The position numbers and the translations under genes were made by a program. From Omphiscola glabra (taxonomy: Eukaryota; Mollusca; Gastropoda; Lymnaeidae): DNA of 64,000 bases. The DNA is taken from positions 1,212,111-1,276,110 of the forward strand of contig OZ024810.1 of the NCBI GenBank assembly GCA_964017045.1, read 5' to 3'. The notes beneath the pieces were generated by a model. It searched no databases. It was not told the DNA's origin and saw nothing but the letters and a program-made list of their open reading frames with translations. Shown one piece after another: positions 11,438 through 22,878 of this stretch (positions are counted from its first letter, which is position 1; the number at the start of each line of letters is the position of its first letter).

Positions 11438-11720
11438 TTTTTGTAACACTGAAGAATTCTGGAATATCTTGTCACCTACCATCTGCTCCATTTGATCACG
11501 GGTGCCTATTTGTTCGTTGCGACTCTGACGATATTGAAAGGTCCATCTTTAAATTGGTTTTATAATATAACAAAAAAATAAATAATCAACCATATAACGT
11601 ATGCAAGGTATACAATTTCTTGAATACAAACCAAGATTTTCACACCCATTCATCAATTCTTTACCTGCATATTCAGTTATCGATCAAACAACCATCAGAC
11701 ATGTTGTATTTCAGGCATGT
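11438..11720. other. Unique spacer, no gene seen
   Basis: Single-copy sequence between two arrays. A short open frame begins here at 11620 but continues only into the following repeat. Confidence 0.4.
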
Positions 11721-12048
11721 CTTGAACTTGGCTAACTTCTCTCCCCTAGTCTTAAACTTGGCTAACTTCTCTCCCCTAGTCTTGAACTTGGCTAACTTCT
11801 CTCCCCTAGTCTTGAACTTGGCTACCTTCTCTCACCTAGTCTTGAACTTGGTTAACTTCTCTCCCCTAGTCTTGAACTTGGCTAACTTCTCTCACCTAGT
11901 CTTGAACTTGGCTAACTTCTCTCACCTAGTCTTGAACTTGGCTAACTTCTCTCCCCTAGTCTTGAACTTGGCTAACTTCTCTCACCTAGTCTTGAACTTT
12001 GCTAACTTCTCTCACCTAGTCTTGAACTTGGCTAACTTCTCTCACCAT
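11721..12048 (+). repeat. Minisatellite, 30 bp unit, ~10.9 copies
   Basis: The unit is CTTGAACTTGGCTAACTTCT plus CTCCCCTAGT. It varies mainly at CTCCCC/CTCACC. Because 30 is divisible by three it gives a 165-codon open frame (VLNLANFSPL repeats), which is not evidence of a gene. Confidence 0.95.
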
Positions 12049-12113
12049 AAAGTTATTTATATTTTGAATCAATTTTTAAAAAAACTTTTTTGTTTTGTTT
12101 TGGCTTTTAAAAA

Positions 12114-12590
12114 ATGATCTTAGATGAGCAGGCATATCAAGTGAGAAATGGTCTTAGACGAGCAGGCATATCAAGTGAGAAATGGTATTAGAAGAGCAGG
12201 TATATCAAGTGAGAAATGGTCTTAGACGAGCAGGCATATCAAGTGAGAAATGGGCTTAGACGAGCAGGCATATCAAGTGAAAAAGGGTCTTACACGAGCA
12301 GGCATATCAAGGGGAAAATGGTCTTAGACGAGCAGGCATATCAAGTGATAAATGGTCTTAGAAGAGCAGGCATATCAAGTCAAAAATGGTCTTAGACGAG
12401 CAGGCATATCAAGTGAGAAATGGTCTTAGACGAGCAGGTATATATAGTGACAAATGGGCTTAGACGAGCAGGTATATCTAGTGACAAATGGACTTAGACG
12501 AGCAGGCATATCAAGTGAGAAATGGTCTTAGACGAGCAGGCATATCAAGTGAGAAATGGTCTTAGACGAGCAGGCGTATCAAGTGAGAAA
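12114..12590 (+). repeat. Minisatellite, 34 bp unit, ~14 copies
   Basis: The unit is ATGGTCTTAGACGAGCAGGC plus ATATCAAGTGAGAA, with several point variants (TATATAGTGACAA, AAGGGGAAA). Confidence 0.94.
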
Positions 12591-12652
12591 TGGGCTACTC
12601 CCCAAGATGTTACAGACAAATCCGTTTGATTTGCGGGACAACTTTCATTCTT

Positions 12653-13396
12653 TGATCTTCTCATAACTGAAAACCATGACCACGAGTCTTGACTCACCTG
12701 GGTCTTGATCTTCTCATAACTGAAAACCATGACCACGAGTCTTGACTCACCTGGGTCTTGATCTTCTCATAACTGAAAACCATGACCACGAGTCTTGAGA
12801 CACCTGGGTCTTGATCTTCTCATAACTGAAAACCATGACCACGAGTCTTGAGACACCTGGGTCTTGATCTTCTCATAACTGAAAACCATGACCACGAGTC
12901 TTGACTCACCTGGGTCTTGATCTTCTCATAACTGAAAACCATGACCACGAGTCTTGAGTCACCTGGGTCTTGATCTTCTCATAACTGAAAACCATGACCA
13001 CGAGTCTTGACTCACCTGGGTCTTGATCTTCTCATAACTGAAAACCATGACCACGAGTCTTGACTCACCTGGGTCTTGATCTTCTCATAACTGAAAACCA
13101 TGACCACGAGTCTTGAGACACCTGGGTCTTGATCTTCTCATAACTGAAAACCATGACCACGAGTCTTGAGACACCTGGGTCTTGATCTTCTCATAACTGA
13201 AAACCATGACCACGAGTCTTGACTCACCTGGGTCTTGATCTTCTCATAACTGAAAACCATGACCACGAGTCTTGAGTCACCTGGGTCTTGATCTTCTCAT
13301 AACTGAAAACCATGACCACGAGTCTTGACTCACCTGGGTCTTGATCTTCTCATAACTGAAAACCATGACCACGAGTCTTGACTCACCTGGGTCTTC
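12653..13396 (+). repeat. Minisatellite, 53 bp unit, 14 copies, with 318-bp higher-order repeat
   Basis: The unit begins GATCTTCTCATAACTGAAAA and ends CACCTGGGTCTT. A three-base site distinguishes units: GACTCAC (D), GAGACAC (A) and GAGTCAC (T). The order is D D A A D T, D D A A D T, D D, so a six-unit block of 318 bp has been duplicated (12653-12970 and 12971-13288). Confidence 0.96.
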
Positions 13397-13571
13397 TGTT
13401 TCTTTGTTTTTATGGAAGGGAAGGTGGGTCATCTTTCGAAGAATTTCCATCCAGGCTCGTAGGACATTTTAAAATAAAATACATTTCATTGACTTAATTT
13501 CATTTTCATTGCTTGCCTTGTCGCCATCGTCGAACACAAAAAGCTACTTCAAGAAATCATTTTTTTAAAAT

Positions 13572-14300
13572 GGAAGACTTCGAGGCTTCACCGCACCATA
13601 AGGAGTGTGGGGCCTCACTGGAAGACTTGGAAGCTCTAGCGGAACCATAAGGGGTGTGGGGCCTCACTGGAAGACATCGAGGCTTTAGCGGAACCATAAG
13701 GGGTGTGGGGTCTCACTGGAAGACATCGAGGCTTTAGCGGAACCATAAGGGGTGTTGGGTCTCACTGGAAGACATCGAGGCTTTAGCGGAACCATAAGGG
13801 GTGTGGGGCCTCACTGGAAGACATCGAGGCTTTAGCGGAACCATAAGGGGTGTGGGGTCTCACTGGAAGACATCGAGGCTTTAGCGGAACCATAAGGGGT
13901 GTGGGGTCTCACTGGAAGACATCGAGGCTTTAGCGGAACCATAAGGGGTGTGGGGTCTCACTGGAAGACATCGAGGCTTTAGCGGAACCATAAGGGGTGT
14001 GGGGCCTCACTGGAAGACATCGAGGCTTTAGCGGAACCATAAGGGGTGTGGGGTCTCACTGGAAGACATCGAGGCTTTAGCGGAACCATAAGGGGTGTGG
14101 GGTCTCACTGGAAGACATCGAGGCTTTAGCGGAACCATAAGGGGTGTTGGGTCTCACTGGAAGACTTCGAGGTTCTAGTGGAACCATAAGGGGTGTGGGG
14201 CCTCACTGGAAGACTTCGAGGCATCAGCGGAACCATAAGGGGGGTGGGGTCTCACTGGAAGACTTCGAGGCATCAGCGGAACCATAAGGGGTGTAGGGGT
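13572..14300 (+). repeat. Minisatellite, 49 bp unit, ~15 copies
   Basis: The unit contains AAGACATCGAGGCTTTAGCG and GAACCATAAGGGGTGTGGGG, with TCTCACTGG or CCTCACTGG at its end. Outer copies at both edges are the most diverged, as is usual for arrays homogenised from the inside. Confidence 0.95.
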
Positions 14301-14877
14301 GTGGCGTCTCACGCCATCCAGAGTGATCACCGGTACGCCACTGCGTTACAATGAAGAATGAACATAGTGAGGTCCTCCATACAGCGCTGCCAAAGACAAC
14401 ACAACACGGCAGCCAGAAGTATGCCTGTGGACTGATGGGGTTGTTGCCCCTTCGCTTGAGTGAGTGTCTTTCCCGGACGTCAGGAAACCCGACCCCCAGG
14501 AAACCCGACCCCCCAACTCTCACCCAAGATTCCGGTGTTCGTTTCTTTTTATCCCGTGTACGTGCAACGGGTTACTGACCCCCCTCTTATTACAACACTC
14601 TTTAAATAAAAGTGATTCATGCGTTCACGGGTTTCAGTATAGGTAGAGGCGTAGCTAAGGGGGGCAGATGGTGACAGATATCCGCGGGCGCCAGACTAGT
14701 GAATGGGCCACATCGGGCTTTGACTGTATTTTATTGATGATAATTATCGGTTTGAGAGAATGTGGGGTGGGGGTGAGTAAAGTGAATCTTGTCCCCAGGC
14801 GCCAAAGACTGTATCTATGCCTCAAATCAAGTCTCCCGCTTAGAATAGCTGATACATTACGCTGGCATTCACAGACA
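14301..14877. other. Unique spacer with possible transposon scraps
   Basis: Unrelated to the flanking arrays. The words GAGGCGTAGCTAAGGGGGG (about 14646) and CCGCGGGCGCCAG (about 14680) resemble edges of old animal DNA transposons, but I find no matching partner end. Overlapping 60-100 codon frames on both strands have no recognisable domain. Confidence 0.35.
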
Positions 14878-15796
14878 TACACATATTTGTTGTCTTGTTG
14901 TATCTACACATATTTGTTGTCTTGTTGTATCTACACGTGTTTGTTGTCTTGTTGTATCTACACATATTAGTTGTCTTGTTGTATCTAAACATATTAGTTG
15001 TATTGTTGTATCTACACATATTTGTTGTCTTATTGTATCTACGCATATTTGTTGTCTTGTTGTATCTACACATATTTGTTGTCTTGTTGTATCTAAACAC
15101 ATTTGTTGCCTTGATGTATCTACACATATTTGTTGTCTTGTTGTATCTACACATATTAGTTGTCTTGTTATAGCTACACGTATTTTTTCTCTTGTTGTAT
15201 CTACACATATCTGTTGTCTTGTTGTATCTAAACATATTAGTTCTCTTGTTGTATCTACACATATTTGTTGTCTTGTTGTATCTACACATATTTGTTGTCT
15301 CGTTGTATCTACACATATTTGTTGTCTTGTTGTATCTAAACATGTTTGTTGTCTTGTTGTATCTACACATATTTGTTGTCTTGTTGTATCTACACGTATT
15401 TGTTGTCTTGTTGTATCTACACGTAATTTTTCTCTTGTTGTAACTTCACATATTTGTTGTCTTGTTGTATCTAAACATATTAGTTGTCTTGTTGTATCTA
15501 CACATATTTGTTGTCTTGTTGTATCTACACACATTTGTTGTCTTGTTGTATCTACACATATTTGTTGTCTTGTCGTATCTACTCATATTTGTTGTCTTGT
15601 TGTATCTACACGTGTTTGTTGTCTTGTATCTACACGTATTTGTTGTCTTGTTGTATCTACACATATTTGTTGTCTTGTTGTATCTACACATATTTGTTGT
15701 CGTGTTGTATCTACACATATTAGTTGTCTTGTTATATCTACACATAATTGTTGTCCCGTTGTATCTACACATATTTGTTGTCTTGTTGTATTTAAA
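14878..15796 (+). repeat. Minisatellite, 27 bp unit, ~34 copies
   Basis: The unit is TTGTTGTATCTACACATATT plus TGTTGTC. Most changes are single bases. At about 15628 one copy lacks three bases. Open frames in several phases on both strands (up to 221 codons on the minus strand) come from the 27-bp unit. Confidence 0.96.
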
Positions 15797-16103
15797 CTGT
15801 ACCATTTTCTTGTCTCCAGTAGTAGAGTGTTGTAGTCAATTAATCTTAAGATTTAAGTTATGTTTCTCTTTCTTTATAGTTAACACCAGCTTCTGTGAGT
15901 AACATGAAACAATAAGTTATGTTATGTGTCTATTTTCTTATAGTTGTATAATAGAAACACCAGCTTCTGTGAGTAAAATGAAAGTATTAGAAAATACAAC
16001 AAAAATCTCACGTGTTTGTCAGATAGATATTCCAATTACGCAACTCTTCATTTGCTACCCGATAATCTGCTTCTGCTGGCCTTAACACCTTCTCAACCAG
16101 TGG
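15797..16103. other. Spacer with imperfect ~80-bp duplication
   Basis: The phrase ACACCAGCTTCTGTGAGTAA with neighbouring ATGAAA recurs at about 15884 and 15958, with related TTATAGTT sequence before each, suggesting an old two-copy duplication. No gene seen. Confidence 0.45.
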
Positions 16104-16341
16104 CTATCATGATGGCTATCATTGTGTCTATCATTGTGTCTATCATTGTGTCTATCATTGTGTCTATCATTGTGTCTATCATTGTGTCTATCATTGTGTC
16201 TATCATTGTGTCTATCATTGTGTCTATCATTGTGTCTATCATTGTGTCTATCATTGTGTCTATCATTGTGTCTATCATTGTGTCTATCATTGTGGCTTTC
16301 ATTGTGTCTATCATTGTGTCTATCATTGTGTCTATCATTGT
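16104..16341 (+). repeat. Minisatellite, 12 bp unit (TATCATTGTGTC), ~19.7 copies
   Basis: Almost perfect repetition of TATCATTGTGTC with one GTGGCTTTCATT variant at about 16292. Frames read VSII, LCLS or MIDT repeats. The near-identity suggests recent expansion. Confidence 0.97.
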
Positions 16342-16647
16342 AACATTGGGGTTAATTACCCAACTGAGCGTACTTCTAAACGCGTGTGGACTTAGCCTAA
16401 ACTTCTCCCCTCGAGTTGTGTGAGTGTGTGTGAACTTAGCCTAAACATCTCCGCTCAAGTAGTGTGTGTGTGTTACTTTAGGAATTCCATCTCAAAGAAA
16501 AGACGGTTCTCATATTACTAAAAACGTCTCTCGCTAAAGTACGATGCCTGCCAGTATTTATTTTGAAATGGCGAATCGTTTCCCAAGCAGCAGATTGAAC
16601 CCATTGGAACTTCCAGGTCAAAACAGCCAGGGTACGCATCCATAGTT
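16342..16647. other. Spacer, short duplication only
   Basis: GTGTGGACTTAGCCTAAACT and GTGTGAACTTAGCCTAAACA occur 45 bases apart (about 16383 and 16428). Otherwise unique, with no gene seen. Confidence 0.45.
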
Positions 16648-17516
16648 TTCAGTGAGTGCAATAGAGTACTTCCTACGGAACTCCGGATCCTCAATGAGTT
16701 CAATAGTATACTTCCTACAGACTTCTACGTCCTCAGTGAGGGCAATAGTATACTACCTACAAACGTCCAGGTCTTCAATGAGGGCAATAGAATACTTCCT
16801 ACAAACGTACAGGTCTTCAATGAGGGCAATAGAATACATCCTACAAACGTCCAGGTCTTCAATGAGGGCAATAGAATACTTCCTACAAATGCCCAGGTCT
16901 TCAATGAGGGCAATATTATACTTCCTGAAACGTCCAGGTGTTCAATGAAGGCAATATTATACTTCCTGAAACGTCCAGGTGTTCAATGAGGGCAATATTA
17001 TACTTCCTGAAACGTCCAGGTGTTCAATGAGGGCAATAGTATACTTCCTACAAACGTCCAGGTCTTCAATGTAGGCAATAGAATACTTCCTACAAACGTC
17101 CAGGTCTTCAATGTAGGCAATAGTATAATTCCTACAAACGTCTAGGTCTTCAATGGGGGCAATAGTATACTTCCTACAAACGTCTATGTCTTCAATGTAG
17201 GCAATAGTATAATTCCTACAAACGTCTAGGTCTTCAATGGGGGCAATAGTATTATTCCTACAAACGTCTAGGTCTTCAATGAGAGGAATAGAATACTTCC
17301 TTCAAACGTCCAGGTCTTCAGTGAGGGCAATAGAATACTTCCTACAAACGTCCAGGTCTTCAATGTAGACAATAGTATAATTCCTACAAACGTCTAGGTC
17401 TTCAAGGGGGGCAATAGTATACTTTCTACAAACGTACGTCCAGGTCCTCAATGAGTGCAATATTATACTTCCTAAAACGTCCAGGTGTTCAATGAGGGCA
17501 ATAGTATACTTCCTAC
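16648..17516 (+). repeat. Minisatellite, ~42 bp unit, ~20 copies
   Basis: The unit is CTTCAATGAGGGCAATAGTA, then TACTTCCTACAAACGTCCAG, then GT. Small indels make the unit 40-46 bp. Variants with AATGTAGGCAATAG and AATGGGGGCAATAG alternate in the middle. Confidence 0.93.
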
Positions 17517-17559
17517 GAACTTTCCGTCGGTGTTTTCTCCCGTCACCTATTTGCCAATA

Positions 17560-17960
17560 CAGGGTCCTAAAGTATCCCAAGTCATAAGGTCACCTGATCC
17601 TAAATTACCTCAAGTCATAAAGTCACCTGATCCTAAATTACCTCAAGTAATAAAGTCACCTGATCCTAAATTACCCCAAGTCATAAAGTCACCTGATCCT
17701 AAATTACCCCAAGTCATAAAGTCACCTGATCCTAAATTACCCCAGTCAGAAAGTCACCTGATCCTAAATTACCCCAAGTCATCAAGTCACCTGATCCTAA
17801 ATTACCCCAAGTCATCAAGTCACCTGATCCTAAATTACCCCAAGTCATAAAGTCACCTGATCCTAAATTCCCATGTCCTAAAACATCTGAACCTAAAATA
17901 CCCATGTCCTAAACACATCTGATCCTAAAATACCCATGTCTTTTAGATCCTTAAATGACT
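17560..17960 (+). repeat. Minisatellite, 33 bp unit, ~10 good copies plus decayed tail
   Basis: The unit is GTCATAAAGTCACCTGATCC plus TAAATTACCCCAA. A one-base deletion at about 17745 shifts the phase. After about 17880 the copies are diverged (CATGTCCTAAAACATCTGA). Confidence 0.92.
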
Positions 17961-18204
17961 TTATCCTAAAGTTATACGATCTTAAATCCCAATCCCCCTC
18001 TTCGTAACATCGGCTAGTCGTAAAAGACCAATTTTAAAGTAACTTTTTTGTAACTTAGCATGTAGAACGAATAATTCTAATGTCCCACAGTAACATTGGT
18101 CTCGTGTAACACTTGTCCTAGCGCAGCCTTGATCTTATGTAACCGTTCTTTTACAGTGACCTTGACCTGCAGTAATATTGGTCTTATGTTTTAACTTGGA
18201 GATC

Positions 18205-18437
18205 CCGAATGCGAATGCGTGTGGCAGATGAAAATCTTCGAAGTCACCATGGTGCCGAGGCTATATTCATGGATTCGCTGACCGAATGCGAATGCGTGTG
18301 GCAGATGAAAATCTACGAAGTCATCATGGTGCCGAGGCTATATTCATTGATTCGCTGACCGAATGCGAATGCGTGTGGCAGATGAAAATCTACGAAGTCA
18401 TCATGGTGCCGAGGCTATATTCATGGATTCGCTGACC
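18205..18437 (+). repeat. Tandem repeat, 77 bp unit, 3 copies
   Basis: Copies start at 18205, 18282 and 18359 with CCGAATGCGAATGCGTGTGG and end near TTCATGGATTCGCTGA. Only a few substitutions separate them. Confidence 0.94.
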
Positions 18438-19388
18438 ACGGTCCACTAAGTAAACACGTCCTTTGCACTGTAGCTGTATACCTACCTATCCCCCTCCCTC
18501 TCCCCCCCCCCTTTTCTGCCTTTAGCATACCAATCAATTCTTTGCCACCTACAAGGGTCGATGACAATTATTGTCCATAAACAAATCTCTGTTACTTTGG
18601 TCATAAAAGCCCTCACCCCTAATCCACCCCCACCCCACACATCCATCCAGTAACCACATTGCCTTTCAACTGGTCATATTCCTCCCCTGCCTGCCCCACC
18701 CAGCCCCGCCCGTCTTCTATGCTGCACATTAAGTTTGAACACAGGTGTAGCATAGATGCAGGTCGGGTGTGAGGGTACGAGGCTGAAAAACTCACTGAGC
18801 CATTGTCGTAACGTGCAATGGAGTTCTAACAGTGTGGAAGGTGAGCAAGAGTTATCTTCCCCTGAATACCGCTTCTTTCTTCCTCCCCCCCCCCCCCCCC
18901 AGTTTTTTTTCCTTTTTTTTCTTCATTTTTATTTATAGTTTCTCGGTTTTGTGGTAAGGTTTTTTTTTTCAAGCATGGCCAAAATGTACAAGGCACGAGC
19001 TTGAGCGAGGGCTTGAGATGAGTCGAGAATAAACACCGTCTCTGTTTTAGGTGGATCTGTCGGGTGGATACTTGTGTTTTAGTGGATCTGTTGATTGGAT
19101 ACTCGACGAGGGGGAATTACTCCACTGACACGCGTGGATGTGGCGTCCAACGTCGAGCAGGACATAATGTTTGTGTGGGGTGTGGGTGTTTTTCGTGTGG
19201 TGAAATTTTAAAGCTTTTCAAAATAAAAGGATTACTAACGTGACCTCTTGTTGACATCTCAATCGGCCTCAATTAGTGTGACCATAGGTTTCTTTTGTGG
19301 TGACGGTCAGTTTCTTTAAAAGGACACTTTATGGATAATTTCAAACAGTGATCATATCAATCTGTGTGGTAGGCCAACAGTTACATTT
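18438..19388. other. Unique interval, no gene seen
   Basis: Pyrimidine-rich on the plus strand to about 18720, then mixed. C16 at 18885-18900 is followed by T-rich sequence. GTGGATCTGTCGGGTGGATACTTGTGTTTTA and a related phrase about 30 bases on form a short imperfect duplication (about 19050-19110). No gene found. Confidence 0.4.
18885..18900 (+). repeat. Poly-C tract, 16 bases
   Basis: C16 at the 5' side of a T8 run. Confidence 0.9.
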
Positions 19389-19541
19389 AGTGGTGTAATC
19401 CTTTGATAGACCACAAATGTGGTGTGATCCTTTGATAGACCACAATTGTGGTGTAATCCTTTATAGACCACAATTGTGGTGTAATCCTTTGATAGACCAC
19501 AATTGTGGTGTAATCCTTTGATAGACCACAATTGTGGTGTA
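19389..19541 (+). repeat. Minisatellite, 29 bp unit, ~5 copies, palindromic core
   Basis: The unit is GGTGTAATCCTTTGATAGAC plus CACAATTGT. Across each unit junction lies the perfect 12-bp palindrome CCACAATTGTGG with a central CAATTG E-box. Confidence 0.93.
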
Positions 19542-19645
19542 TTTTGTGTGCATTGATAAGTTGTTGTTGTTTTAAAGATGGGGTAATGCATCATGGGTAA
19601 GGAAGCTTTAAGTAAGGGGTACTGGTCACGTGACGAGAACATGAC

Positions 19646-20147
19646 ATTGTTACATCGGTGGTCAGAATGTTACATTGTAACATCGGTGGTCAGAATGTTA
19701 CGATGAGTGGGGAACATGTCATATTGTTACATCGGTGGTCAGAATGTTACGATGAGGGGGGGACATGTCATATTGTTACATCGGTGGTCAGAATGTTACG
19801 ATGAGTGGGGAACATGTCACATTGTTACATCGGTGGTCAGAATGTTACGATGAGGGGGGGGACATGTCATATTGTTACATCGGTGGTCAGAATGTTACGA
19901 CGGGTGGGGAACATGTCACATTGTTACATCGATGGTCAGAATGTTACGAAGGGTGGGGAACATGTCATATTGTTACATCGGTGGTCAGAATGTTACGACG
20001 GGTGGGGAACATGTCATATTGTTACATCGGTGGTCAGAATGTTACGACGGGTGGGGAACATGTCATATTGTTACATCGGTGGTCAGAATGTTACGACGGG
20101 TGGGGAACATGTCATATTGTTACATCGGTGGTCAGAATGTTACGATG
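19646..20147 (+). repeat. Minisatellite, ~49 bp unit, ~10 copies
   Basis: The unit begins TGTTACATCGGTGGTCAGAA, continues TGTTACGACGGGTGGGGAAC and ends ATGTCATAT. The first unit is shortened to about 31 bp. Because 49 is not divisible by three, all frames carry related HRWSECYD or YIGGQNVT repeats. No gene is implied. Confidence 0.94.
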
Positions 20148-20457
20148 AAAAGGGGGGGGGGCATGTCTTATCGGATTGGGAGATTTCACATGTTAGAGTT
20201 TGTCAAATTAGGTCTAAGACATGTCACGTGACACTGGGGGATATTGTCACGTATGTATAGTGAACATTTCACATATCTAAGGAACATCAGAGTCGGGAAC
20301 CTGTCACGTTAGTATGGTGCTGAGATTAGGACCCGGCACATAAAATGAACTGGTCAAAAACGGAACCAGGTCCGGGATTTTAATTTTGAGTTATCTTCTC
20401 ATTTTCTATTTTTTCTTCCTAATTTATTAGTACATTTTAACTGATTTAAATAAAAAA
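20148..20457. other. Spacer with decayed array sequence
   Basis: ACATGTC/ACATTTC-containing phrases continue weakly to about 20300, after which the sequence is unique and AT-rich. No gene seen. Confidence 0.4.
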
Positions 20458-20560
20458 TAAGTGCGAAACTAAGGGTAAACAATAGGTGCGAAACTAAAAG
20501 TAAGCAATAGGTGTGAAACTAAAGGTAAGAAATAGGTGCGATACAAAAGTAAGCTATATG
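20458..20560 (+). repeat. Minisatellite, ~25 bp unit, ~4 copies
   Basis: Unit AATAGGTGCGAAACTAAAAG plus TAAGC. It grades directly into the next AAACTAAA-type array. Confidence 0.85.
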
Positions 20561-21030
20561 AAAATAAATGTGTGCTAAATGAAACTAAAAGTAAGCTAAA
20601 TGAAACTGAATATTATCTAAATGAAACTGAATATTATCTAAATGAAATTTAATATTATCTAAATGAAACTGAATATTATCTAAATGAAACTGAATATTAT
20701 CTAAATGAAGCTGAATATTATCTAAATGAAACTGAATATTATCTAAATGAAACTCAATATTATCTAAATGAAACTGAATATTATCTAAATGAAACTGAAT
20801 ATTATCTAAATGAAACTCAATATTATCTAAATGAAACTGAATATTATCTAAATGAAACTGAATATTATCTAAATGAAACTGAATATTATCTAAATGAAAC
20901 TGAATATTATCTAAATGAAACTAAATTGAACTAAAGGTACGCTAAATGAAGTTAAATGCAAGCTAAATTAAACTTTAATGTAAACTAAATGAAACCAAAT
21001 ATAGGCTAAATGAGACTAAATGTACTCTAA
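20561..21030 (+). repeat. Minisatellite, 21 bp unit, ~16 core copies with decayed edges
   Basis: The core (20595-20922) repeats ATGAAACTGAATATTATCTA plus A, with CTCAATATT and AAGCTG variants. Edges read CTAAATGAAACTAAAAGTAAG, linking this array to the preceding 25-bp array, so the two are probably one evolving family. Confidence 0.93.
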
Positions 21031-21054
21031 TTCGGTAGAGTTTCCTAGTGGCTG

Positions 21055-21165
21055 GATTGCCCTGGGGGTTGGAGTGTCCTGGGGGCTGGAGTGTCCTGAT
21101 GGTTGGGGTGTCCTGGTGGTTGGAGTGTCCTGGTGGTTGGAGTGTCCTGGTGGTTGGAGTGTCAT
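21055..21165 (+). repeat. Minisatellite, 17 bp unit, ~6 copies
   Basis: The unit is GTCCTGGTGGTTGGAGT. The first copies have GGGGGTTGG and GGGGCTGG. Confidence 0.9.
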
Positions 21166-21305
21166 GTCTGCAGAACCCACCACCCTGGAACAAAATTACA
21201 ATACAAACAACTTTTTATTGACAGAAAAATCTTCGCCCCCCCCCCCCACCTTATTACCACATGTTTCTCAAATTCTAGGTATAAATCTGGTTGTGGGTCA
21301 TTCTT

Positions 21306-21455
21306 AATGTGTGGTGTTCAATGTATTATGCTTAATGTGTTGTGTTTAATGTGCTGTGTTTAATGTGTGGTGTTAAATGTGTGGTGTTAAATGTGTGGTG
21401 TTAAATGTGTTGTGTTTAGTATTATGTTTTAATGCGTTGTGTTTAGTGTGTCGTA
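21306..21455 (+). repeat. Minisatellite, ~14-15 bp unit, ~10 copies
   Basis: Copies of AATGTGTGGTGTTA and AATGTGTTGTGTTT. Units vary in length by a base. Confidence 0.85.
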
Positions 21456-21545
21456 TTTACATACTTATCACCGCGTAGTTTTCTTGAACACATTTTGCTC
21501 TTTATTGGCTACCGGGTTTTCCCAAATGGTTTTTACAGCGTATTG

Positions 21546-22019
21546 TGAAGTCAAGATCTCATCGTCACTGACCTTTCTTTGTGAAGCCAAGATCTCATTG
21601 TAAATGATCTTTCTCTGTGAAGTCAAGATCTCATCGTCACTGACCTTTCTTTATGAAATCAAGATATCATTGTAAATGATCTTTCTCTGTGAAGTCAAGA
21701 TCTCATCGTCACTGACCTTTCTTTGTGAAATCAAGATCTCATTGTAAATGACCTTTCTCTGTGAAGTCAAGATCTCATCGTCACTGACCTTTCTTTGTGA
21801 AATCAAGATCTCATTGTAAATGACCTTTCTCTGTGAAGTCAAGATCTCATCGTCACTGACCTTTCTTTGTGAAATCAAGATCTCATTGTAAATGACCTTT
21901 CTCTGTGAAGTCAAGATCTCATCGTCACTGACCATTCTTTGTGAAGTCAATATCTCAATTTCACTGACCTTTCTTTATGAAGTCAAGATCTCATCGTCAC
22001 TGACCTTTCTTTGTGAAGT
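21546..22019 (+). repeat. Minisatellite, 36 bp unit in 72-bp dimers, ~13 copies
   Basis: Two unit types alternate: A with CTCATCGTCACTGACC and B with CTCATTGTAAATGACC, both starting GTGAAGTCAAGAT. The A-B order holds from 21546 to about 21910 (72-bp higher-order unit), then three A-like units follow. A further decayed ~45-bp repeat (AACTGTCTT...AGTCTTGA) extends to about 22160. Confidence 0.95.
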
Positions 22020-22214
22020 CTTACCTTGTATACATTGTAAATTAACTGTCTTTGTAGAGTCTTGATTAGTACACATTGTCACTTAACTGTCTCTTGAAGT
22101 CTCGACGTGTACACTTTTCCATATAACTGTCTTCGAGAAGTCTTGAATAGTAGAGCTTGTCTCATAAGCCAGGTATCCAGAACTCAATCGGCCGAAAGGG
22201 CACACTAACCATTT

Positions 22215-22472
22215 TAAGTCAGGGTCACACAGCCACATAGTCAGAACCACCCAGCTACATAGTCAGGGTCACACAGCCACATAGTCAGGGTCACACAGTC
22301 ACATAGTCAGGGTCAAACAGCCACATAGTCAAGGTCACCCAGCCACATAGTCAGGGTCACACAGCCACATAGTCAGGGTCACACAGCCACATAATCAGGG
22401 TCAAACAGCCACATAGTCAGGGTCACACAGCCACATAGTCAGGGTCACACAGCCACATAGTCAGGGTCACAC
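22215..22472 (+). repeat. Minisatellite, 22 bp unit, ~11.7 copies
   Basis: The unit is AGTCAGGGTCACACAGCCAC plus AT. Variants are few (CAAACAG, CACCCAG). Confidence 0.95.
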
Positions 22473-22878
22473 TCCCTTAAGCCTAGTCCAATCATTCTCT
22501 TCAATTCTTTGTTCACCCACTGTATCAAATGAATCAAAGCAGATCAAATTTTATATCCAAACCGTTTATTTTCAGACCCCTGTGTGTTTTGTTATGAATG
22601 TTCATATCGAATCAGTTCTGTTGTAAAACGTATCTATTTTAACACAATTGTAGAAAACATATATCTTATATATGTTGACGCAATTAGCTTGGAAATGTAT
22701 ATTGAAAAATAGGTGAACAATTATTATAACAATTACGGTAAGCTTTTAATAACGTTGCTACGACATGTGAAATAGAACGAATCAAATAATTAGGCATTTC
22801 GGCGAAAATCAGGAGACTGCAACATTCGTATCAAAGGTGGGCGATGGGGGAAAGAGGGGGGGGGTATATGTTTATTAA
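22473..22878. other. Unique AT-rich interval, no gene seen
   Basis: Single-copy spacer with a G9 run just before the following palindromic element. Confidence 0.4.

Noticed and set aside
14646..14700. GAGGCGTAGCTAAGGGGGG as a DNA-transposon end
   Set aside because: It looks like a transposon edge but no inverse partner or target duplication is visible within a reasonable distance.
14869..15534. 221-codon minus-strand frame (CVDTTRQQI repeats)
   Set aside because: Artefact of the 27-bp array. The plus strand and another minus frame are open as well.
21306..21455. Telomere-like repeat
   Set aside because: AATGTGTGGTGTTA is not related to TTAGGG, and no TTAGGG array occurs in the window.
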